Assembly: GCF_038049935.1 (NCBI RefSeq)
Contig: NZ_CP145886.1
Location: forward strand, 3,891,001-3,955,000
Source: Rossellomorea sp. y25
GTDB lineage: Bacteria; Bacillota; Bacilli; Bacillales; Bacillaceae_B
Direction of reading: 5' to 3'
DNA length: 64,000 nucleotides
Shown here: one piece after another, positions 46,067-61,004 of the stretch
How the letters are laid out: every line of letters begins with the position of its first letter
Position numbering within the stretch: position 1 is the first letter of the stretch
Translations under genes and position numbers: made by a program
Notes under the pieces: model-generated
What the model was told of the DNA's origin: nothing
Databases searched by the model: none
What the model saw: only the letters and a program-made list of their open reading frames with translations

Positions 46067-46627
46067 TTAAATAATCATCCTCTTTAATCTTCTATAAAGG
46101 ATTAAAGCCATTTCAACCCACAACCAGCTATAAAGAAAAGCAAATACACATATAATTCCCGTTGTAAGTAATGAAAAGAAACCAGGGGATGCAGGCCCTA
46201 AAACCGGGAAGTCAACAATAAATAGCAGGCTCATAATTCCTGCCATTAAAAGAATGGCACCTGTAGCAATGATACTTACTCTCTCTCTAAAAAAGTGAAA
46301 GGATCCCCCTATGCCAAGTCCTAACAATCCTGTTGTAAAAGGAAAGACAATTAGTTCAGTGGGCTGCAGGATAAATAACAACATGATTGTCAGTAAATAG
46401 GACATTCCTCCAAATGGAATGGAGAACATGGAACATAACAGAATAGGTGCAGTGGCGAGGGGACTTATTAAATATCCTATACCTGGTAAAAAGCCACCAG
46501 CAGCCTGCAGAATACCAGCAATACAGGCAAAAATAGACACTAAACTGAACTTCATCGTTTTTTTATGATGAGTGAATATTAGTTGAGATGAACGAACGTC
46601 ATCAAATACAGGTTTAAAATATTTCAC
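46067..46627 (-). CDS. Integral membrane protein of unknown function
   Basis: 186 residues with about five membrane helices and a cytoplasmic basic C-terminus (RRLKRMII). The pattern LQAAGGFLPGIGYLISPLATAPILL resembles substrate-binding (S) components of ECF transporters or related Bacillus membrane proteins, but this is weak. GTG start at 46627 after GGGGTGGAAAG. No ATPase partner nearby. Confidence 0.65.
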   Translation of the reverse strand: MKYFKPVFDDVRSSQLIFTHHKKTMKFSLVSIFACIAGILQAAGGFLPGIGYLISPLATAPILLCSMFSIPFGGMSYLLTIMLLFILQPTELIVFPFTTGLLGLGIGGSFHFFRERVSIIATGAILLMAGIMSLLFIVDFPVLGPASPGFFSLLTTGIICVFAFLYSWLWVEMALILYRRLKRMII

Positions 46628-46797
46628 CTTTCCACCCCATTCAAATTAGTATCAGTTATCCTATATACTATTTACCATTTATAAGAGGTGGAACTATTAT
46701 GAATAATACATAGATCCATTTCTGAACTTAGCATCCGTTTGTGAAGGAAATTCAATTGTCATGATGAGATCACGGTCATAATAAGTGGATTTCCTTT

Positions 46798-46833
46798 ACA
46801 AAAAGAAGCAAGGCCATATAGGCCCGCTTTTTA
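46798..46833 (-). terminator. Terminator of the cupredoxin gene
   Basis: Minus strand AAGCGGGCC-TATAT-GGCCTTGCTT, followed by CTTTTTG; it overlaps the stop codon. Confidence 0.75.
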
Positions 46834-47220
46834 TTTGATGATTACTTTCCCAACCATTCCTTCCTGGAAATGGTACCGGCATATCAATTCATATGTACCA
46901 CGCTGTTTCGGATTCACAGTAATCGTTTTTTCTTTTCCTGGCTGGACCTCGGCGTCAACCCCAAGCTTTTCCACAGTGAAGGTGTGCTCTTTCTTACCTT
47001 TGTTTTTCAATATCAACGTTGTGGCTGTCCCATTTGGAATCGTGATGACTTCCGGATTAAAGTAATCATCTTTCAACTCGACCTCAATCATCACTTTCTC
47101 CGTCTCCATAAGCTGAGTTACAGTACCTGATTCGGCAAATACGCCTTGTGATCCTAGAGTGGTCAACACCATAACCATTGCAAACACAACGACTAATCCT
47201 GTTACCCTTTTCATAGACAT
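46831..47220 (-). CDS. Secreted cupredoxin-domain protein
   Basis: 129 residues. Signal peptide 1-29 (ends QGVFAES) then one cupredoxin domain. Candidate type 1 copper ligands are His (KKEHTF), Cys and His (ELICRYHF) and Met (EGMVGK). Such proteins bind copper outside the membrane and carry electrons or deliver copper; delivery to the quinol oxidase a few kilobases away is possible but unproven. AAGGAGGG before ATG 47220; a second ATG two codons later is also possible. Confidence 0.82.
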   Translation of the reverse strand: MSMKRVTGLVVVFAMVMVLTTLGSQGVFAESGTVTQLMETEKVMIEVELKDDYFNPEVITIPNGTATTLILKNKGKKEHTFTVEKLGVDAEVQPGKEKTITVNPKQRGTYELICRYHFQEGMVGKVIIK

Positions 47221-47358
47221 TCGCTATCCCTCCTTCCTAAACACTATTTTTTCTAATTCATAGCAAATTACTCTATAAATTTGGTTTCAACGCCCCTCAA
47301 ATAGAACTTTTTATCTTGGAGCCCCAGATCTCTTGCTTTTGAAGTCCTAATGGATGTA

Positions 47359-47751
47359 TCAATCGCTCAATTTACTTTTATCCAACCCTCCCTTAACACT
47401 TTCAAAATGTTTATATACTTCACTTTCTGTATAACCTGAAATACCACCCTGACTAATTACTCCGTCGTTATAATGATAATAATAAATAGCATTTGGTTCG
47501 TCATTAAATACTACCGGTATACTCCATGGTTCATAGGAAAATAAAAAAGCCTGTATTGAATGTACGGCTTCAATCTTTGATATATCACTTTCTTTATATC
47601 CTTTCTCTACTGTCAAATACCTAAATATTGCCTCATATCGCTTTTTCTCACCTATATCTGTATAGACGACGTATGATAAATAAGTAAGAAAAATACTAAC
47701 CAATGTGATCGTAATGATAGTTGATATTCTGTTTTTGATAAAATTGACCAT
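47359..47751 (-). CDS. Small membrane-anchored protein, DUF3139-like
   Basis: 130 residues with one N-terminal membrane helix (about 10-30) followed by an extracytoplasmic domain. The segment RYLTVEKGYKESDI resembles DUF3139 proteins of Bacillus, of unknown role. AAAGGAG occurs upstream of ATG 47751, with AAAAAGG closer. Neighbours give no hint of function. Confidence 0.65.
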   Translation of the reverse strand: MVNFIKNRISTIITITLVSIFLTYLSYVVYTDIGEKKRYEAIFRYLTVEKGYKESDISKIEAVHSIQAFLFSYEPWSIPVVFNDEPNAIYYYHYNDGVISQGGISGYTESEVYKHFESVKGGLDKSKLSD

Positions 47752-47799
47752 TACCTTTTTACTCCTTTTTAAAAAACTCTAAATTTAGTTGTAAACGAA

Positions 47800-47833
47800 T
47801 ACCCCATTAGTGTAATTATACACTAATGGGGTT
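47800..47833. terminator. Hairpin in the spacer upstream of the DUF3139-like gene
   Basis: ACCCCATTAGTGTA...TACACTAATGGGGT with a 3-nt loop, followed by TTATTC on the plus strand. No plus-strand gene precedes it, so its assignment is open. Confidence 0.5.
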
Positions 47834-47916
47834 TATTCACAATTTAATTGTCAGTTTATTTAGGAAGTTGTAAGAAAGGTTATTCTATTAAACTGGTCCT
47901 TCAAGTGAATAATAAA

Positions 47917-47952
47917 AGCCATGCTTCTGCATTCAAACAGAGCATGGCTCAA
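47917..47952 (-). terminator. Second terminator downstream of tmRNA
   Basis: AGCCATGCT...AGCATGGCT arms; on the minus strand followed by TTTTATTATT. Confidence 0.75.
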
Positions 47953-48003
47953 AATTGGCACATAATATCGGTATTTTAAAGCCTAATCTTAAAATCGATA
48001 AAA

Positions 48004-48031
48004 TAAAAACCACCAAATATGTATTTGGTGG
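48004..48031 (-). terminator. ssrA: tmRNA terminator that incorporates the 3-prime CCA
   Basis: On the minus strand CCACCAAATA-CA-TATTTGGTGG followed by TTTTTATTTT. The left arm contains the encoded CCA of tmRNA, so the mature end lies within the hairpin and needs nucleolytic trimming. Confidence 0.85.
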
Positions 48032-48390
48032 AGACGGTGGGAATCGAACCCACGTCCAGAAACATCGCCACTTAAGCGTCTACGAGCGTAGTCGATATAT
48101 TCGCAAGTTCACTGCAGCTTCTGCCTATCGACGGGCGTCCGTGCAGCTAGTCTGATTGTTCTCTTCCTTTGTCCTCAGACGGTGGACTCCGGCGTAGCCT
48201 ACTAAGAGTGAGTCCCTTACCCTACCACATAGGCGATGGAGGGAGGAACAGCTAAAGCGCTATTACGCAGCTAAAGCTAAGTTATTGTTAGTTTTGCCAG
48301 TTATTATTGGCTTTGACGTTTTATCGTGGACGATCCCCACGGCTCGCAACCTAAGCTCGAACTATCCCTGTCGAATCCGTAACGTCCCCA
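48026..48390 (-). ncRNA. ssrA: Transfer-messenger RNA
   Basis: 365 nt. The 5-prime end GGGGACGTTACGGATTCGAC and the 3-prime end GGTTCGATTCCCACCGTCTCCACCA form the tRNA-like domain with encoded CCA. The tag reading frame (48265-48300, minus) encodes GKTNNNLALAA followed by TAA TAG, a typical ssrA tag after the charged alanine. tmRNA rescues ribosomes stalled on broken mRNA and marks products for ClpXP and related proteases. smpB lies immediately upstream, and clpP is elsewhere in this window. Confidence 0.97.
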
Positions 48391-48539
48391 TGATAGAAAG
48401 GGAAGAACGGGAAAGAATAAGTTCAGCGTGTAAGTCACTTATTCAATTGTTCTTACAGCCACAAGATTACCTCGCGACATCTATTAGTATAACAAATCCT
48501 GAGATAATTGCAAATGCCAGATTCCGGAAATCTGTACAA

Positions 48540-49010
48540 TCACATGCCTTTTTGACGCTGAGCCAGTTCTCTCTGGATAGAGCGGTTCGCTTCTTTTCGT
48601 TTTAAATCTTCACGTTTATCATACTTCTTCTTACCACGGGCAAGACCGATCAGAAGCTTAGCTACACCATTTTTGATATATAGCTTTAGTGGAACGATAC
48701 TATATCCTGCTTCCTTCGAATCACCGATCAACTTATTGATTTGCTTTTTATGGAGCAGCAGCTTACGTGTTCTGAGAGGTTCGTGATTAAATCGATTTCC
48801 CTGTTCATAAGGACTGATATGCATATTATGAACGAAAATTTCTCCATTTTGAACACGGGCAAAAGAATCCTTCAAGTTCACCCGGCCGCCACGGATTGCT
48901 TTAATTTCTGTTCCTTGCAGTACTAGACCCGCCTCATAAGTTTCTTCTACGGCATAGTCATGACGAGCTTTCTTATTTTGGGCAATAAGCTTGCCTTCTC
49001 CCTTTGGCAT
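48540..49010 (-). CDS. smpB: tmRNA-binding protein SmpB
   Basis: 156 residues. Oligonucleotide-binding fold with [19 protein letters not shown], the [19 protein letters not shown] signature, [24 protein letters not shown] and the basic C-terminal tail ([18 protein letters not shown]) that enters the mRNA channel. It delivers alanyl-tmRNA to stalled ribosomes. It lies 150 bp before ssrA and after rnr, the usual Bacillus order. Confidence 0.97.
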   Translation of the reverse strand: MPKGEGKLIAQNKKARHDYAVEETYEAGLVLQGTEIKAIRGGRVNLKDSFARVQNGEIFVHNMHISPYEQGNRFNHEPLRTRKLLLHKKQINKLIGDSKEAGYSIVPLKLYIKNGVAKLLIGLARGKKKYDKREDLKRKEANRSIQRELAQRQKGM

Positions 49011-49090
49011 TAGAATCCCCTCATTTTCTTTCTAGAGTTTACTGTTTATTATCTCATAACTCCCGGAAAAATTGTACCGAAACACTTGGA

Positions 49091-49123
49091 AAGGAAAAGG
49101 AGCAAAGGATATCCCATTGCTCC
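49091..49123 (-). terminator. Terminator after rnr
   Basis: Minus strand GGAGCAA-TGGGATATCC-TTTGCTCC followed by TTTTCC, between rnr and smpB. Confidence 0.7.
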
Positions 49124-49130
49124 TCACCCC

Positions 49131-51473
49131 TTATTTCTTCTTTTTACGTTTGCTTCGAGGCGCATTTTCAAAGTGTTTCTTATTCGTCTTTTTCTTCTTG
49201 TTGTTTTTCGGCGGACGCGTTGACCACTCGCCGTCCTTTTTACGGTCTGAAGATCGATTCGATTTTCCACGGTCCGATTTTCCTTTATCAGAGCGGATCG
49301 AGCGAACGCGGTCTTCGCGCTCCTTGCGATTATTCTTCATTCCTACGATTTCAAAGTCTATGGAACGCTCATCTTTATTGACGCTCACGACACGAACGGT
49401 GATCTCGTCACCGATTCGGAATACGTTTGCCGTTCTTTCACCGATCATGGCGAGGTGACGCTCATCAAACCGGTAGTAGTCGTCCGTCATATAGCTCACA
49501 TGAACAAGACCTTCAATCGTGTTAGGCAATTCGACAAACAGTCCGAAGTTCGTAACGGAACTGATGATACCGTCGTACTCTTCTCCCACTTTGTCTTCCA
49601 TATACTCTGCTTTTTTCAGTTCATCTGTCTCACGCTCTGCATCCACTGCACGACGCTCACGGCTTGATGTGTGCTCAGCGATGTGGCCCATTTGAGCACC
49701 CCATTTTTCACGGGTTGCCTGATCAATTTTCCCTTCAATTAAATAAGTTCTGATCAAACGGTGAACAATCAAGTCAGGGTAACGACGGATCGGTGAAGTG
49801 AAATGAGTGTAGAACTCTGTCGCCAGTCCGAAGTGACCGAGGCTTTCAGGGTCATATTTCGCCTGCTGCATGGAACGAAGCATCATCGTCGAAACGACCA
49901 TCTCTTCAGGTTCCCCCTGGACGTCCTCCACAATCTCTTGAAGAGCCCGAGGGTGAATCGAATTCGCTGTCCCTTTTACAATCAGACCGAAATTCGTAAT
50001 GAATTCGAAGAAGCGCTGCAACTTGTCTTCCTTCGGGTCTTCATGAATACGATAGATGAACGGCACTTCCATCCAGTGGAAATGTTCAGCAACCGTCTCA
50101 TTTGCCACTAACATGAACTCTTCGATCAGCTTTTCGGCTACCGAGCGTTCACGCAGGACCACATCCGTCGGTTCTCCCTCATCATTGACAAGTACTTTCG
50201 CTTCTTTGAAATCGAAGTCGATGGCTCCACGCTTCATGCGTTTCGTACGAAGAACCTGCGCTAAATCTTCCATTTCTTCGAACATCGGTACTAACGGCTC
50301 GTATTTTTTTCGAAGTTCTTCGTCTTTATCGACAAGAATTTTGTTGACATCAGAATACGTCATTCGTTCCGTAGTTTTAATGACGCTTTGGAAGATTTCG
50401 TGTTTCACGACATCGCCATCAGGTGAAATTTCCATATCACAGGATAGAGTTAAACGATCGACCTTGGGATTAAGAGAACAAATACCATTCGATAACCGGT
50501 GAGGAATCATTGGGATTACCCGGTCTACCAGATATACTGAAGTTCCTCTATCAAAGGCTTCCTGATCAATTGGGGAGCTTTCTTTGACATAATACGTGAC
50601 GTCTGCAATATGTACTCCAAGCTTGTAGTTCCCATTGTCCAGTTTCGTCACCGTTACGGCATCATCCAGATCCTTAGCGTCTGCGCCATCGATCGTGACG
50701 ATGGTCTGATCACGAAGGTCTTTCCGGTTTGGAATTTCCGATTCGTCGATTTCACTTGGCACCTTATTCGCCTGATCCATGACCTCTTCAGGGAATTCAA
50801 CGTCAATCCCATGCTTATGGATGATCGACAGAATATCGACTCCCGGATCATTTTTATGCCCGAGGATTTCGATGACTTCCCCTTCGGCACTTTTACGTCC
50901 CTCAGGATAAGATGTTAATTTCACGACGACCTTATGTCCTTCGGCTGCCCCCATTTGAGCAGATTTAGGGATAAAGATGTCACTGGCAAACTTTTTATCA
51001 TCGGGAATCACGAATCCGAAATGCTTACTTTCCGTAAACGTACCAACCATTTGGTCGACACCACGTTCGACGATCCGGACGACGGTTCCTTCTCTTCTCG
51101 AACCTGAAGAAGAAGTAGACACTCTTACTAATACAATATCGCCGTGCATGGCGTTATTCGTTTCATTAGGAGGGATGAAGATATCGTCCATCCCGGATTC
51201 TTCCGGTATCACAAACGCAAATCCTTTTGCATGAGCGGATACTTTCCCTCTTACCAGATTCATTTTTTCAGGCAGGCCGTAGCGATTGCTTCTAGTGCGA
51301 ACGACTAACCCCTTCTCTTCCATTACGACAAGAGCCTTTACGAAGTCCTTGAAGTTCGTGGACCCTTTAATTCCGAATGCTTCTTCAAGCTCCTGTACCG
51401 TCAATGGCTTGTATGCTTCTTCCTTCATATAGGAAAGGAGCCTATCCACATGCTCTTTAATATTTTCGTCCAT
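49131..51473 (-). CDS. rnr: Ribonuclease R
   Basis: 780 residues. N-terminal winged helix (about 1-70), two cold-shock domains (about 72-205), catalytic RNB domain with the metal-binding Asp cluster [13 protein letters not shown] (261-273), an S1 domain (about 640-720) and a Lys/Arg/Ser-rich tail ([15 protein letters not shown]...). It is a processive 3-prime to 5-prime exoribonuclease that degrades structured RNA and works with tmRNA/SmpB in clearing non-stop mRNA. 27 bp after est, so co-transcribed with it. AGGAGG before ATG 51473. Confidence 0.96.
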   Translation of the reverse strand: MDENIKEHVDRLLSYMKEEAYKPLTVQELEEAFGIKGSTNFKDFVKALVVMEEKGLVVRTRSNRYGLPEKMNLVRGKVSAHAKGFAFVIPEESGMDDIFIPPNETNNAMHGDIVLVRVSTSSSGSRREGTVVRIVERGVDQMVGTFTESKHFGFVIPDDKKFASDIFIPKSAQMGAAEGHKVVVKLTSYPEGRKSAEGEVIEILGHKNDPGVDILSIIHKHGIDVEFPEEVMDQANKVPSEIDESEIPNRKDLRDQTIVTIDGADAKDLDDAVTVTKLDNGNYKLGVHIADVTYYVKESSPIDQEAFDRGTSVYLVDRVIPMIPHRLSNGICSLNPKVDRLTLSCDMEISPDGDVVKHEIFQSVIKTTERMTYSDVNKILVDKDEELRKKYEPLVPMFEEMEDLAQVLRTKRMKRGAIDFDFKEAKVLVNDEGEPTDVVLRERSVAEKLIEEFMLVANETVAEHFHWMEVPFIYRIHEDPKEDKLQRFFEFITNFGLIVKGTANSIHPRALQEIVEDVQGEPEEMVVSTMMLRSMQQAKYDPESLGHFGLATEFYTHFTSPIRRYPDLIVHRLIRTYLIEGKIDQATREKWGAQMGHIAEHTSSRERRAVDAERETDELKKAEYMEDKVGEEYDGIISSVTNFGLFVELPNTIEGLVHVSYMTDDYYRFDERHLAMIGERTANVFRIGDEITVRVVSVNKDERSIDFEIVGMKNNRKEREDRVRSIRSDKGKSDRGKSNRSSDRKKDGEWSTRPPKNNKKKKTNKKHFENAPRSKRKKKK

Positions 51474-51500
51474 GACAATCCCTCCTGATCATCGAATTCA

Positions 51501-52247
51501 TCAAACCGTCCAGTCCAATTTCTCTAGGAAACCGTAGACGTCTTCATGAAGCTGTTCTTTTTCTTTATCTAATGTAATGACATGACCAGACTCTTCATAC
51601 CACTTAATGTCTTTGTCATCGGATTCAACGTTATCATAGATGATATTCGCAGAATCCGTATTGATCATATGGTCATGTCTTGCTTGTACCACAAACGTCG
51701 GTGAATAGATCATATCCACGTTTTCCCGTACATCCGCTATCAATTGCTGCAGGGCTTTCAACGTATTCATCGGTGTTTTCTTAAACTCTTCTATTTCTTT
51801 TTCAATTTGTCCTTCCGGTTTTCCTTCAAACTTCTTAAATTCACGGGCGTAATCCAAGACCCCTTTATACATGACTTCTTCACTTTTTATATACATCGGT
51901 GCACACATAGGGATAATACCCTTTACAGGTACAGTGTAACCTAATTTAAGAGAAAATACCCCTCCAAGAGAAAGGCCGGCAACCGCAATCTCTTCATATC
52001 CCTTACTCTTTAAATGCTCATAGCCATCCATGACATCCTGCCACCAATCTTCAGGACCGGTATGTACCAATTCTTCAGGTGGAACCCCATGTCCTTTATA
52101 GTGAGGGGCATGTGATGAATAGCCTTTCTTCTCCAAGTAGCGTCCAAGCATCCGGACGTCGGCAGAATTCCCAGTAAATCCATGTAGTAAAAGAACAGCA
52201 CGGGGACCTGCTTCAAATGTGAATGGTTTTGGTAATACAGTTTTCAT
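51501..52247 (-). CDS. est: Carboxylesterase (Est/YvaK type)
   Basis: 248 residues, alpha/beta hydrolase. Nucleophile Ser in GLSLGG (about residue 94), oxyanion HGFTG near the start, then Asp in VQARHDHM and His in [10 protein letters not shown]. It matches the Bacillus/Geobacillus Est30 family, which hydrolyses short-chain esters in the cytoplasm; the natural substrate is unknown. Located between secG and rnr as in B. subtilis. The upstream region contains two CAAACGTTTG-like palindromes that may be operators. Confidence 0.93.
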   Translation of the reverse strand: MKTVLPKPFTFEAGPRAVLLLHGFTGNSADVRMLGRYLEKKGYSSHAPHYKGHGVPPEELVHTGPEDWWQDVMDGYEHLKSKGYEEIAVAGLSLGGVFSLKLGYTVPVKGIIPMCAPMYIKSEEVMYKGVLDYAREFKKFEGKPEGQIEKEIEEFKKTPMNTLKALQQLIADVRENVDMIYSPTFVVQARHDHMINTDSANIIYDNVESDDKDIKWYEESGHVITLDKEKEQLHEDVYGFLEKLDWTV

Positions 52248-52277
52248 GACTAGTAACTCCTTTTATCTGATTTTAAA

Positions 52278-52287
52278 CAAACGTTTG
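52278..52287. promoter_or_regulatory. CAAACGTTTG palindrome upstream of est (site 1)
   Basis: Perfect 10-bp palindrome 30 bp before the est start codon, embedded in the repeated ACGTTTGATTAGTTG; operator-like in size and place. Confidence 0.4.
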
Positions 52288-52398
52288 ATTAGTTGATAGG
52301 AACCTTGATTTGCAGGGCCTGAACCTGTTAAACAATTGTTTAAATGATTTTATTATGTAATTATTATGTAATAGGTTTTTCTCTTGATTTTTGTGAAA

Positions 52399-52408
52399 CA
52401 GACGTTTG
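52399..52408. promoter_or_regulatory. CAGACGTTTG near-palindrome upstream of est (site 2)
   Basis: Second copy of the site with one mismatch, 121 bp from the first and in the same orientation. Confidence 0.35.
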
Positions 52409-52571
52409 ATTAGTTGTGGAAAAGATTGATACTGCAGGCTTCTCTCTTTTAAAGATTCGTTCTTCTCTATTTTTAGCAAACATTGGTCAGACAATCCAAT
52501 ATTTCGCTTGAAAAGTAAGTTTGTTTTCACGCATAGAAGGGATCACCCGCTACCCCACTTACATGATAAAT

Positions 52572-52603
52572 AAAAAAACCTGACCTTAATGATCAGGTTT
52601 TTG
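52572..52603 (-). terminator. Terminator of secG
   Basis: AAAAACCTGA/TCAGGTTTTT stem just after the secG stop. Confidence 0.88.
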
Positions 52604-52609
52604 TACGTA

Positions 52610-52837
52610 TTAGATAGCTACGATGGCAATGGTTAGTACGAAGAAAAGTACCGATAATACGATTGTGATTCTGTGCAGTACTAAGTCAATACCACGAGCT
52701 TTTTGTTTTCCGAAAAGTTGTTCTGCACCACCAGAGATGGCCCCTGAAAGTCCAGCACTTTTACCTGATTGAAGTAATACAATGGCGATAAGTGCGATTG
52801 ATACGATGATAAGTAAAGTGACGAGTATTGTGTGCAT
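52610..52837 (-). CDS. secG: Preprotein translocase subunit SecG
   Basis: 75 residues from ATG 52837 ([13 protein letters not shown]), preceded by AGGAGGTGGGACTC; the longer frame to 52867 contains the ribosome site. Two membrane helices flank the conserved [29 protein letters not shown]. It is an accessory subunit of the SecYEG channel. It is followed by its own terminator before est. Confidence 0.95.
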   Translation of the reverse strand: MHTILVTLLIIVSIALIAIVLLQSGKSAGLSGAISGGAEQLFGKQKARGIDLVLHRITIVLSVLFFVLTIAIVAI

Positions 52838-53014
52838 GAGTCCCACCTCCTGATACGAACATAACATTACTACTAGTTTACCATAGGGATTATGCAGTGG
52901 ACAAGGTAATATTGTTTGAATTGTGGAAAGAGTTGGTTAGGGACGCGAACGCATGTCGGTGTGGGGATGGAATAAAATGAGATATGCGATTCGATTTTGG
53001 GATAAAATGTTAAT
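52838..53014. other. Spacer upstream of secG
   Basis: Presumed secG promoter region; nothing else recognisable before the tandem array that starts at 53015. Confidence 0.4.
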
Positions 53015-53140
53015 CGGCTGGATTTTGGGTTATTTCGGCCGGATTATTTTCGAAAACGGCTGGATTTTCATCTGAAACGGCCGGATTTTTCTCAAAAACG
53101 GCTGGATTCCCACCCAAAACGGCCGGATTTCCATCCGAGT
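53015..53140. repeat. Six tandem 21-bp units alternating CGGCTGGATT / CGGCCGGATT
   Basis: Units begin exactly at 53015, 53036, 53057, 53078, 53099 and 53120. The core alternates strictly between CGGCTGGAT and CGGCCGGAT, making a 42-bp higher-order repeat, while the remaining ~11 bases vary. It lies between the eno terminator and secG. There is no start codon in the frame that is open across the array, so it is not obviously coding. Confidence 0.9.
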
Positions 53141-53320
53141 CCCCCTTAAAAGCCCCTTGGAACAGTCTTCTCCGCAAAGAATCGAATGTAATGGACTACA
53201 TCACCATTGAAACGTTCTTCTTTAGCTTGTCAAACCCTTTTTTTAGCTGAAAAACGTTAATTGTAACGTGTCTTGGCAAACCAGGGTGGTGATATAGATA
53301 AAATAATGCCATCAAAAATC

Positions 53321-53356
53321 AAAAAAGCAGCCCCATCCAAAGACGGGACTGCTTTT
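53321..53356 (-). terminator. Terminator of eno and the glycolytic operon
   Basis: AAAAGCAG...CTGCTTTT with an inner CCC/GGG pairing. Confidence 0.85.
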
Positions 53357-53369
53357 CAAATTGCTTGTA

Positions 53370-54662
<1,293 letters not shown>

Positions 54663-54675
54663 TTAGAATCTCTCC

Positions 54676-58212
<3,537 letters not shown>

Positions 58213-58280
58213 CGTAAAAGGCCTCCTTTAGTTTTCAATTTCTACATCTTTTTCAAAAAAATAGAAATGGCAATAAGAAA

Positions 58281-58309
58281 AGGGAGAGGGGAATCTTCCC
58301 CGCTCCCCT
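58281..58309 (-). terminator. Hairpin between gapA and pgk (partial terminator or processing barrier)
   Basis: Minus strand GGGGAGCGGGGAA-GA-TTCCCCTCTCCC followed by TTTTCTTA. It is GC-rich and stable. It would lower expression of pgk-eno relative to gapA, or protect the cggR-gapA mRNA 3-prime end. Confidence 0.8.
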
Positions 58310-58394
58310 TCATCACATCTTCATTATAGATGGTGGGACAAAATTTATCCATCAATCACCATGCTAATGATGTCAATTTACAAAACTTTATCGA

Positions 58395-59417
<1,023 letters not shown>

Positions 59418-59456
59418 TTAGATAGTTAAGGATGATTTTTTATATTTCAAAAGGGC

Positions 59457-60476
59457 TTACCCTTTTAAAAGCTCTCTTGCGGCTCCCTCATCCGTGATAA
59501 GCACGGTTTTATACGGAGCACTCTTCATATACGCCCGAATCGCTTTCGCCTTCGAGCTTCCGCCGGCGACGGCGATGACGTTTTCGATGTGACTTAAATC
59601 TTCTAATTGCAGGCCGATCGTTGGCACCTTATGTACCACTTCACCCGATTCGTTAAAATAATAACCAAATGCCTCCCCGACAGCATGACCATCTGTGATT
59701 TTCTCAAAATCCTCTTCAGTGGTCTTCCGTCTTTCAGCCATTGTGATAGCATCTCCAATCCCATGGAGAACCATGTTAGCCGATTTGATCAAATTCAAAA
59801 CCTCTTTGATCATCGGTTCTTTCAAGAAGGATTTGTATACTTCTTTACTAACCTGATCCGGCACATATAAAACACGATGTCGCGTTCCTGTGTGCTCAGC
59901 CATCTTGGCACATATGGTGTTAGCCTGGTTTTTAACGTCTTCTCCGATTCCACCCCGAGCAGGAACAAACAAGGTATCGTCAGAGAAATCAGGTGTCAGC
60001 CTTTCTGCTACGGCTGCCATCGTCGAACCTCCAGTCACAGCGATGATAGTATTTCCTTTCAGGCGACGTTTCATACTAGAAGCTGATGCACGCCCTAATT
60101 CTTCTTTTACCCAAGGAGACTCATCACTATTCCCAGGAACGATTACAATTTCATGAAGATTTAGTAAAGATTTTAATTCCTGTTCCATAACGTTGATTCC
60201 TGAAATCTCTCTCATCATGCTTTCAAGGTTCTCTAAAAGCTGGATACCTTCCTCCGTCATGATCATGCCAGAGGTTTTGATATCAATGAGATCTTGATTG
60301 TTCAGGAACTCCACTTCGCTTCTTAGAACGCGTTCTGTCAGCCCCATATTCTGGGCAAGACTTCTGCGTCCGACAGGCTGCATGAAACGGATGGACCGTA
60401 GAATTTGATGCCTTTTTTGCATAACTTCAAGCAGGTCAGGTAATAATCGCTTTTGTATGTCAATTAAAGATTCCAT
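59457..60476 (-). CDS. cggR: Central glycolytic genes regulator CggR
   Basis: 339 residues from ATG 60476 (MESLIDIQKRLLPDL), with AAGGAG 9 nt upstream; the frame from 60494 begins inside that site. N-terminal winged helix (about 1-85; LAQNMGLTERVLRSEVEFL), then a SorC-type sugar-phosphate-binding domain (VTGGSTMAAVAERL, ARGGIGEDVKNQANTICAKMA). It represses the operon and is released by fructose 1,6-bisphosphate. The matching operator lies at 60515-60550. Confidence 0.96.
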   Translation of the reverse strand: MESLIDIQKRLLPDLLEVMQKRHQILRSIRFMQPVGRRSLAQNMGLTERVLRSEVEFLNNQDLIDIKTSGMIMTEEGIQLLENLESMMREISGINVMEQELKSLLNLHEIVIVPGNSDESPWVKEELGRASASSMKRRLKGNTIIAVTGGSTMAAVAERLTPDFSDDTLFVPARGGIGEDVKNQANTICAKMAEHTGTRHRVLYVPDQVSKEVYKSFLKEPMIKEVLNLIKSANMVLHGIGDAITMAERRKTTEEDFEKITDGHAVGEAFGYYFNESGEVVHKVPTIGLQLEDLSHIENVIAVAGGSSKAKAIRAYMKSAPYKTVLITDEGAARELLKG

Positions 60477-60514
60477 AGATAAAAGCTCCTTCAAATGAAG
60501 TGCGTGGTTGCGTT

Positions 60515-60550
60515 GGACTTTAAAGGTCCCACATAGACATATTATGTCCC
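60515..60550 (-). promoter_or_regulatory. CggR operator
   Basis: On the minus strand two adjacent imperfect palindromes, GGGACATAATATGTC and GGGACCTTTAAAGTCC, 39 bp upstream of cggR. They closely resemble the B. subtilis CggR operator (two GGGAC...GTC repeats). Autoregulation of the whole glycolytic operon is expected. Confidence 0.85.
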
Positions 60551-60625
60551 ACTACCTCTAAAAAAAATTCATCCCTGCTTTCAAATTTTATTTTATCAGG
60601 GTATGAATCGTAATTCAACTAGAAA

Positions 60626-60871
60626 CTATCGGGTTTTCTCATGTAAACGCTTGCTGAGCGTAAAATAATCAATTTGCCCATACTGAAGGATTTCCCCGTC
60701 CAGTTCCACGACCGGGATCATCAGTCCGAAACGTTCTGTGAGGACATCGCTTTTATCGATGTCCTTTTCTTCAATGGAAAAGCCCATCTCATCCTGAAGG
60801 AGTTTCAGGGTGATTTTTGCGTCTTCGCAAAGTCCGCATCGTGTGCGTGTGTAAAAAATGACTTGTTTCAT
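60626..60871 (-). CDS. Glutaredoxin-like thioredoxin-fold protein
   Basis: 81 residues. Redox motif CGLC at about 12-15 (TRTRCGLCEDAKITL), cis-Pro in MIPVVELDGE and a single glutaredoxin-like domain. It resembles the small glutaredoxin family proteins found between sigL and cggR in many Bacillus species. The physiological partner is unknown. GAGGC precedes ATG 60871. Confidence 0.85.
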   Translation of the reverse strand: MKQVIFYTRTRCGLCEDAKITLKLLQDEMGFSIEEKDIDKSDVLTERFGLMIPVVELDGEILQYGQIDYFTLSKRLHEKTR

Positions 60872-60924
60872 GTTGTTGCCTCGCTTTGTTTAATTGTAGG
60901 AAACGTCGTTTCGTTTGTTGGCCT

Positions 60925-60987
60925 TGTACCTGGTACAAAATGGCTTCGGTGTACCAGGTACAAATTAACCATTGAGTACCTGGTACA
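60925..60987. repeat. Three 13-bp palindromes with 25-bp spacing
   Basis: TGTACCTGGTACA (60925-60937), TGTACCAGGTACA (60950-60962) and AGTACCTGGTACA (60975-60987), centred exactly 25 bp apart between the sigL stop and the glutaredoxin gene. Resembles a dispersed Bacillus repeat or a multi-site operator. Confidence 0.85.
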
Positions 60988-61004
60988 CTCACTAGTCCAA
61001 GATT

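Larger units (their letters stand above)
52248..52571. other. secG-est intergenic region with repeated palindromes
   Basis: About 325 bp. ACGTTTGATTAGTTG occurs twice in direct orientation (52281-52295 and 52402-52416). An 85-codon minus-strand frame here (52273-52530) has no ribosome site or similarity and spans these sites, so I do not call it. Confidence 0.5.

Noticed and set aside
52273..52530. 85-codon minus-strand ORF between secG and est
   Set aside because: No ribosome site or recognisable family; it covers the repeated palindromes and is probably chance.
53015..53140. CRISPR-like appearance of the 21-bp array
   Set aside because: Units are contiguous with no separate spacers of typical length, cores alternate in sequence and no cas genes are present.
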